64,000 nucleotides of DNA from Acidaminobacter sp. GTDB taxonomy: Bacteria; Bacillota; Clostridia; Peptostreptococcales; Acidaminobacteraceae. The position numbers and the translations under genes are program-made. Positions 59,094 to 64,000 of the stretch are shown here, piece by piece (positions within the stretch are counted from its first letter, which is position 1; each line of letters opens with the position of its first letter). The stretch is from assembly GCF_030247605.1 (NCBI RefSeq), contig NZ_JAOTSB010000014.1, positions 1-64,000 of the forward strand. Direction: 5' to 3'. The notes beneath the pieces were generated by a model that searched no databases, was not told the DNA's origin, and saw only the letters and a program-made list of their open reading frames with translations.

Positions 59094-60155
59094 TTACCGA
59101 TACACTTTTGGCGCTTCTTCACCGCTAAGCACTCGGAGCGCTCCAAGGGCCAGCGCTTCCATTTCCATTTCCCCTGGAACAATTTCAACCTCCGCCAAAT
59201 AACCCACACGCTTCTCAATTTCCTGGCACACGTAAGCCGAATAAGCTATGCCGCCTGTGAGAATGATGCGGTCCACCTTCCCATGAAGCGACGCCCCATA
59301 CATGGCAATTTCCTTGGACACCTGATATATAAAAGCGTCCATGACCAGCTGCGCCTTCTCGTCACCGCTCAGGCAACGGCTCTCAATGTCCCGCATGTCC
59401 TTGGTTCCGAGGTAATCATACATGCCGCCGGTGTTGCTGATCTTATCCACCATTTCACCATAGGTATACTTGCCCGAATAACACAGCTTGACTAGTGGAT
59501 AAGTGATGATCCCGCCGCTGCGCTCCGGAGAAAACGGCCCGTCTGACCGACCTCCACTGCCGTCGATCATTCTGCCATGGGCGTGGGGCGCAATGGAGAT
59601 CCCTGAGCCCAGGTGCGCCACTATGAAGTTGAACGCCTCATAGCGCCCCCCCAGCTTAGCGGCCGTCTTTCTGCAGACTGCCTTGTGATTCAGCGCATGA
59701 AGCCAGCTGGCCTTCTCAATGTCAGACAGCCCTGTGAGTCTGGAGATTGGCATGAACTCATCCACGGACACCGGATCCACCACATAAGCCTCAACCCCGG
59801 CCTCATCCGCGATCTGCCTGGCCAGCACCGCCCCAAGATTGGAAGCATGCTCCCCTTGAATGGCATTTTTCAAGTCTGAAATCATAGCCTCATTGACCGT
59901 GTAAACACCGCCTTCGATGGCCTTCATCAGCCCGCCTCGCCCAGCTACAGCGCTGAGCCCCTCCAGCGGCTCATTCTGTTCCGCCAAAATCTTAAGTATG
60001 AGGCTCTTTCTGTAGTCATACTGATCAAACAACGTCTTGAATCCCTGAAGCTCCGCCTGGGTATGGTCGATGCTCTTTTTAAAGACCTCACGCTCGTTGT
60101 CATAAATCGCAACTTTAGTCGAGGTACCGCCAGGATTGATGGTCAAAATTCTCAT
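59094..60155 (-). CDS. buk: Butyrate kinase / branched-chain fatty acid kinase
   Basis: A 353-residue member of the acetate/butyrate kinase family: RILTINPGGTSTKVAIYDNE at the start, AGRGGLMKAIEGGVYTVN, VAHLGSGISIAPHAHGRMIDG and RIILTGGIAYSAYV. It forms ATP from acyl phosphate. GGGAGG precedes the ATG. It is first in the buk-ptb-aminotransferase-vor series. An IclR-type operator (60224-60241) lies 70 bp upstream. Confidence 0.92.
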   Translation of the reverse strand: MRILTINPGGTSTKVAIYDNEREVFKKSIDHTQAELQGFKTLFDQYDYRKSLILKILAEQNEPLEGLSAVAGRGGLMKAIEGGVYTVNEAMISDLKNAIQGEHASNLGAVLARQIADEAGVEAYVVDPVSVDEFMPISRLTGLSDIEKASWLHALNHKAVCRKTAAKLGGRYEAFNFIVAHLGSGISIAPHAHGRMIDGSGGRSDGPFSPERSGGIITYPLVKLCYSGKYTYGEMVDKISNTGGMYDYLGTKDMRDIESRCLSGDEKAQLVMDAFIYQVSKEIAMYGASLHGKVDRIILTGGIAYSAYVCQEIEKRVGYLAEVEIVPGEMEMEALALGALRVLSGEEAPKVYR

Positions 60156-60223
60156 AGGTATTGGCCTCCCATTTCATCAACATTTTCACTTCCAACACGT
60201 CATTCACCTATCAAACTCATTTT

Positions 60224-60241
60224 TCAGAACGCCGTTCCGAA
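60224..60241. promoter_or_regulatory. IclR-type operator upstream of buk
   Basis: TCAGAACGCCGTTCCGAA is exact at 62854-62871 upstream of nhaC. The core GAACG-C-CGTTC is palindromic. A variant lies at 62564-62581 and half-sites at 61174-61207. It is a probable target of the IclR protein encoded next door. Confidence 0.7.
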
Positions 60242-60291
60242 TAATTGAGCTGAGAAAAAAGATAATCGACTTATCTTTTTTCAAAAATGGT

Positions 60292-60390
60292 TTATTTTTC
60301 GATATCGAAATCAACTTCAGCGTCGATACCAATATCAACGTCAGCATCAGCGTCAACGTCAGCGTCAACACCAACATCCGCAGCTCTTTG
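60292..60390 (-). other. In-frame acidic repeat tract after the iclR stop codon
   Basis: Directly after the iclR TAG (60391-60393) the same frame stays open for 32 codons to a TAA at 60292. It encodes QRAADVGVDADVDADADVDI and then GIDAEVDFDIEK. The DNA is a decayed GACGCT/GACGTT hexanucleotide repeat. It may be a former C-terminal tail cut off by a nonsense change, or a tail made by occasional readthrough. Confidence 0.7.
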
Positions 60391-61158
60391 CTACAGCGCC
60401 TCCTGCGTAATCCTTCGGCTGATCTCGACCACCCTCTGAATCTTCTCGTCCAGATCTTCCCGATTCATCCTGACCGTAGGCCCGGAGATGCTGATCGCCG
60501 CTATGGCGTTCCCCCGCTTGTCCAGGATTGGCGCGCCAATGCAATACAGCCCAATCTCCTGCTCCTCGTTGTCAATGGCGTAGCCCTGCTGCCGGATCTT
60601 CTTAAGCTCCGCCATCATGCCTTCCCAGCTGACAATGGTATTCTCGGTATAACGCTTCAGCGGCTGCTCCGCATAGGACATGAGGTCAATATCCTTGGAA
60701 AAAGCCAGAAGACTTTTGCCGATGGACGATATATGCAAATCGCTGCTCGATCCTACACCCGGATTCACCGACAGCACTTTGCTCTTACTGAATTCCTTCA
60801 GAATGATCACACTCTTGTAGCCCACTTCCGGATCCCGGTCGAGAACCGACACGTTGACCACTTCGCCATAAGCCTCAAACAACTCTTTGGCATAAGGGCG
60901 AACCACATCCGCGAGAGAAAACTTCTCCCCGACCAGGAGTCCCATGGCATAGACCTTCATCCCCAGCCAGTACTTGCCGTTTTCGGGGTTCTTCTGGACA
61001 AAGCCTTTATATTCCAGGGATGCCAGCGACCTGTGAATGGTGCTTTTGTAGAGGTCCAGATCTCTCGCAAGCTCTGAAACGCCCATTTCGCCGTTATTAT
61101 GATACAGCGCCAGCAGGATGTCCAGCGCGCGATCGACAGCGACAATTCTTTCGGTCAT
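60391..61158 (-). CDS. IclR-family transcriptional regulator
   Basis: A 255-residue protein: a winged helix at residues 5-65 (ALDILLALYHNNGEMGVSELARDLDLYKSTIHRSLASLEYKG) and an IclR effector domain (SSDLHISSIGKSLLAFSK, GLYCIGAPILDKRGNAIAAISISGPTVRM). It probably controls buk-ptb-vor, itself, the MFS carrier and NhaC, because matching operator-like sites precede these genes. AACAGGAAAGGGAG precedes the ATG. The frame continues after its TAG stop into an acidic tract (see 60292-60390). Confidence 0.92.
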   Translation of the reverse strand: MTERIVAVDRALDILLALYHNNGEMGVSELARDLDLYKSTIHRSLASLEYKGFVQKNPENGKYWLGMKVYAMGLLVGEKFSLADVVRPYAKELFEAYGEVVNVSVLDRDPEVGYKSVIILKEFSKSKVLSVNPGVGSSSDLHISSIGKSLLAFSKDIDLMSYAEQPLKRYTENTIVSWEGMMAELKKIRQQGYAIDNEEQEIGLYCIGAPILDKRGNAIAAISISGPTVRMNREDLDEKIQRVVEISRRITQEAL

Positions 61159-61173
61159 AATGTGACTCCCTTT

Positions 61174-61207
61174 CCTGTTCCGATTTTTGACAACATCGTT
61201 CCGACTT
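61174..61207. promoter_or_regulatory. Putative IclR autoregulatory site
   Basis: GTTCCGA occurs at about 61177 and ATCGTTCCGAC at about 61197, two half-sites of the GAACGCCGTTCCGA motif in direct orientation, immediately upstream of iclR. Confidence 0.5.
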
Positions 61208-61267
61208 TATTTTACAATGAGTGGTTGTTGGTTGTCAATCCATCGGCAATAGCTTTTGTTAAAATTT

Positions 61268-62485
61268 TTAAGCAGCTCTTGAAGTTCGGTTTGGAACTTT
61301 TAGTCTGGAAAATACAAAAGTGAGTCCCAGCGCAACAATCAAGAGGCCGGCAGAAACCATGTACGCTGTGGTAAATTGCCCGGTCAGATCGTAGATCCAG
61401 GCGCCCGTCATAGGGCCAATTATGCCGCCCACACCCCAGCCAGTGAACATGAGGCCAAAGTTGACGCCAAAGTTCTTGAGTCCGTATAAGTCAGAAATGG
61501 TCGCCGGGAAAACTGAAAAGATCGCGCCGTAGCACATGCCCGCCACCGCGACGCCCACCGCCAGAGCCGGCACTGAACGCAGAGTGGTGAACGCAAGCAT
61601 ATTGATGGCTTGCAGAATAAAGATGCCGCGGATCAAATTGAGGCGTCCCAGCTTATCTGACAGGCTGCCGCCCCCAAATCTGCCTATGGTGTTGAACAGC
61701 GCCAGCAGCATGACAAGCAGGAAGCCGCCGGCCCAACTTGCCTGGACTTTGGCAATGGACACGACATGACCAATGACCATCAGCCCTGCAGATGAAGACA
61801 TAGCGAGCATCAGCCAGATCACCCAGAATTTTGGCGACCGGAGCATTTCCTGCCAGGTGTGGTCATTCAGCGCCTGGGCCTTTTCCATGACCGTCTGTTT
61901 GGCAGCATCCTTCTCCGGCGGATTCTTGAGGAGTTGCGCCAGGATCATCCCCACTGCCAGACTGATCGTGCCAACGACAATGAATACCGCAGAAACACCA
62001 TAGGTTTGATTGAGCCAGTTCGCCAGTGGCGAATACATCATAGAGGACAAACTGACGCCACCGACGACCACACCGGTGACCATGCCCTTCTTCTCTTTTG
62101 GAAACCATTTTACTGCCGGCGGGGTGGTTGACACATTCAGAATCCCAATCCCGCTGCCTCCAATCAGACCAAAGGCCACAGCCACAAACAGCGGCTCCGT
62201 CTTGAGTCCGGACAAAATGGCACCGGTGCCCATCAGTATGACGCCAATAGTCGCAGTCCACCTGGGTCCCTTTTGATCCTGCAGCTTTCCAAAGAACACC
62301 ATGGCTATGACGAAAGTTACAGTTGCCAAGGTATACGGCAGCGATGCCTGCTTGCTGGTCCATCCCAGCTGGTCAATCAGCGAACGGCTGACTATGCCCC
62401 ATATGTAGAGCATCCCGGACACAAGATTAATCCCTGCGGCGGCACCCAGCACGGTGTACGCCTTTTTTTGTGTTGCGCTTTTCAT
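61268..62485 (-). CDS. MFS transporter, oxalate/formate antiporter-like (OFA)
   Basis: A 405-residue protein with 12 transmembrane helices. It has the OFA-type start (AAAGINLVSGMLYIWGIVSRSLIDQLGW), FFGKLQDQKGPRW between helices 2 and 3, and GGSGIGILNVSTTPPAVKWFPKEKKGM. OFA carriers exchange small carboxylates. AAGGAGGAG precedes the ATG at 62485. An IclR-type site is 80 bp upstream, so it may carry a substrate or product of the branched-chain acid pathway. Confidence 0.88.
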   Translation of the reverse strand: MKSATQKKAYTVLGAAAGINLVSGMLYIWGIVSRSLIDQLGWTSKQASLPYTLATVTFVIAMVFFGKLQDQKGPRWTATIGVILMGTGAILSGLKTEPLFVAVAFGLIGGSGIGILNVSTTPPAVKWFPKEKKGMVTGVVVGGVSLSSMMYSPLANWLNQTYGVSAVFIVVGTISLAVGMILAQLLKNPPEKDAAKQTVMEKAQALNDHTWQEMLRSPKFWVIWLMLAMSSSAGLMVIGHVVSIAKVQASWAGGFLLVMLLALFNTIGRFGGGSLSDKLGRLNLIRGIFILQAINMLAFTTLRSVPALAVGVAVAGMCYGAIFSVFPATISDLYGLKNFGVNFGLMFTGWGVGGIIGPMTGAWIYDLTGQFTTAYMVSAGLLIVALGLTFVFSRLKVPNRTSRAA

Positions 62486-62563
62486 GTGCTGCTCCTCCTT
62501 TTCAGTGTGTAGTTTCATTAACAGCAATTGTAAATGATTCCGCACACATATTCAACTCTATTT

Positions 62564-62581
62564 CCGGTCTGTCGTTCCGAA
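62564..62581. promoter_or_regulatory. IclR-type operator variant upstream of the MFS gene
   Basis: CCGGTCTGTCGTTCCGAA keeps the right half-site (CGTTCCGAA) of the motif at 60224 and 62854. It lies in the divergent MFS/nhaC region 62486-62908, which otherwise holds no gene. Confidence 0.5.
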
Positions 62582-62853
62582 ATAGTTTCAGTGAATCACT
62601 ATAGCATTATAAGAATCAGAGTTCAACCCATTTGAAAATCAATTATTATTTGCCTTGCTCTTTATGAATATTTCTTCTTAAAGGAGTCAGTGCCATTCAA
62701 GAGAAAGACTTTGCTGAATCTGACATCCGCGTCTTTCTAAAATTATTTTGTGCCCATATGAAACGATACTCCCTTCACTTTTCATAGGATAATCTGAAAT
62801 TTAACGCTTGATTTTTTGCAATTTTCAGTTTAATCTAAGGTCATGCCATTTTA

Positions 62854-62871
62854 TCAGAACGCCGTTCCGAA
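62854..62871. promoter_or_regulatory. IclR-type operator upstream of nhaC
   Basis: An exact 18-base copy of the site at 60224-60241 (TCAGAACGCCGTTCCGAA), 38 bp before the nhaC start. Confidence 0.7.
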
Positions 62872-62908
62872 AATTTACATCCAAAAATCGCAAAGGAGGA
62901 ACTCTTCA

Positions 62909-64000
62909 ATGGTCACAAAGATGAAGAAACAAGCCACCCTGGGTCACGCACTCATCCCCATGCTCTTTATCATTGCAGCGCTGATCTTTACCATGCAATT
63001 TTGGGGCGGTGACCCCCACATTCCAATCCTCATGGCAGCGGTTGTCGCGGCAATTGTCTCAGTCTTTGGTCTCGGTTATACATGGAAGGAGCTTGAGGAT
63101 GGGATTATCGACACCATAAAAATGTCTATGCAGGCTCTGTTGATCGTCATGATCATAGGGATGATCATAGGCACCTGGATTCTGGGCGGCATAGTGCCAA
63201 CCATGATCTACTATGGCTTGAAGCTCCTATCTCCGAGCATTTTTCTCGTTGCGACTGTGCTGCTCTGCAGTGTGGTTTCCCTTGCAACCGGCAGCTCCTG
63301 GACGACTGCTGGTACGGTCGGAATCGCCCTTGTCGGCGTCGGCATTGGACTTGGCATGAATCCAGGTTTAGTTGCGGGCGCGATCGTCTCCGGCGCCTAC
63401 TTTGGCGACAAGATGTCCCCACTTTCCGATACCACCAACCTGGCACCTGCCATGGCCGGCTCTACACTTTTTGAGCACATCCGACATATGACCTATACCA
63501 CCGGGCCATCCTTAATCATTTCGCTGATCATCTACGGGATCATTGGAATGAAGTTTGCCAACAACGACCTGGACACCTCTGCCATCAATGAAATCCTCAC
63601 AGGTATGGAAGCCAACTTCAATATTTCCCTTGTCCTCTTCGTGGCGCCACTGCTGGTAATTCTCATGGTCATCTTTAAAGCGCCCGCAATCCCGGGACTT
63701 ATGGGCGGCGCGCTCCTCGGAGCTCTGTTCGCATTTATTTTTCAAGGGGCAGACATGTCCTCCATTATCGAAGCCATGCACTACGGCTATACCTCAGAAA
63801 CAGGCATTACTGTGATTGATGACCTTCTCTCCCGCGGCGGTCTCGACAGTATGATGTGGACCCTGTCCCTGATCCTTTGCGCCATGAGCTTTGGCGGCGT
63901 TATGGAGAAGTCCGGCATGCTGGAAGCTATTGCCCGTTCAATTCTGAAACTCGCCCACGGCACAGGAAGCCTTGTGCTTGCAACGATCATCACCATCATA
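62909..64000 (+). CDS. NhaC-family Na+/H+ antiporter (3' end beyond window)
   Basis: The first 364 residues of an NhaC-type antiporter. It has about nine membrane segments, with IPILMAAVVAAIVSVFGLGYTW, CSVVSLATGSSWTTAGTVGIAL and GAYFGDKMSPLSDTTNLAPA, the family's ion-binding signature. NhaC proteins exchange Na+ for H+, sometimes coupled to malate/lactate. AAGGAGGA precedes the ATG at 62909. It is divergent from the MFS carrier and has an exact IclR-type operator, so it may serve Na+ balance during substrate use. The C-terminus is outside the window. Confidence 0.9.
   Translation, partial: MVTKMKKQATLGHALIPMLFIIAALIFTMQFWGGDPHIPILMAAVVAAIVSVFGLGYTWKELEDGIIDTIKMSMQALLIVMIIGMIIGTWILGGIVPTMIYYGLKLLSPSIFLVATVLLCSVVSLATGSSWTTAGTVGIALVGVGIGLGMNPGLVAGAIVSGAYFGDKMSPLSDTTNLAPAMAGSTLFEHIRHMTYTTGPSLIISLIIYGIIGMKFANNDLDTSAINEILTGMEANFNISLVLFVAPLLVILMVIFKAPAIPGLMGGALLGALFAFIFQGADMSSIIEAMHYGYTSETGITVIDDLLSRGGLDSMMWTLSLILCAMSFGGVMEKSGMLEAIARSILKLAHGTGSLVLATIITII

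Noticed and set aside
60391-60393. TAG read as pyrrolysine in iclR
   Set aside because: No pyl genes or methylamine methyltransferases are in the window, and the tail looks like a decayed repeat; nonsense change or rare readthrough is simpler.

Overview
The window looks like chromosome from a Gram-positive anaerobe of the Clostridia that lives on amino acids and small organic acids. The basis is gene content: four sigma-54 activators and sigma-54 promoters, a ferredoxin-linked branched-chain 2-oxoacid oxidoreductase with phosphotransbutyrylase and butyrate kinase, tryptophanase, CoA-transferases, an S-layer-anchored protein, a CotH-type lipoprotein and strong AGGAGG ribosome sites. The genus cannot be named from the sequence alone. 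No rRNA or tRNA gene was seen.

Layout. 1-5.2 kb: a truncated SF1 helicase, a DUF6155-type protein and a large PLD/DEAD/DUF3427 helicase. 5.3-16.5 kb: two sigma-54 operons for 3-hydroxybutyrate/acetoacetate-type acids (thiolase, SDR reductase, GntP permease, CoA-transferase; and a second CoA-transferase plus GntP), with one PAS-AAA-Fis activator between them. 16.8-17.9 kb: two decayed genes (MutT, GNAT). 18-25.1 kb: an SLH/metallo-beta-lactamase/lamin-tail exoprotein, a RelE/ParE toxin-antitoxin pair, PIN-PhoH, YitT, and an AbiE module with a third, RelB-like gene. 25.4-31.1 kb: a sigma-54 operon of a BCCT betaine transporter and a histidine-ammonia-lyase homologue that lacks the Ala-Ser-Gly (MIO) tripeptide, most simply an ergothionase, with its activator. 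31.2-33.1 kb: a group II intron inserted in a 24-bp repeat. 33.3-43.6 kb: pirin, CotH, a membrane protein, VOC and SRPBCC proteins, tryptophanase with a divergent regulator, LysR and a DMT exporter. 43.7-53.6 kb: a DUF3100-like membrane protein plus M20 hydrolase under a fourth sigma-54 activator, then an AbgB-like hydrolase plus GltS with a second copy of the unusual tryptophanase-linked regulator. 53.8-64 kb: a probable branched-chain amino acid oxidation unit (butyrate kinase, Ptb, aminotransferase, ferredoxin, VorABC-type subunits), an IclR regulator, an OFA-type MFS transporter and a truncated NhaC antiporter, linked by shared IclR-like operators.

The genes fit a lifestyle of importing amino acids, betaines, acyl-amino acids and short hydroxy/keto acids and converting them to CoA thioesters and acyl phosphates for ATP.

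Three repeat systems overlie the genes. (1) The 9-mer ACCATCGGC/GCCGATGGT occurs at least 28 times, singly inside genes and as inverted pairs forming terminators, a distribution like that of DNA uptake signals. (2) A 13-bp palindrome GGTGTCWGACACC is scattered between genes and forms a 16-copy tandem array with an exact 24-bp period inside the probable buk-vor operon. (3) A hairpin family keeps its loop (GGTYGATAGG...AGCCGCTGACA) while its stem sequence changes from copy to copy.
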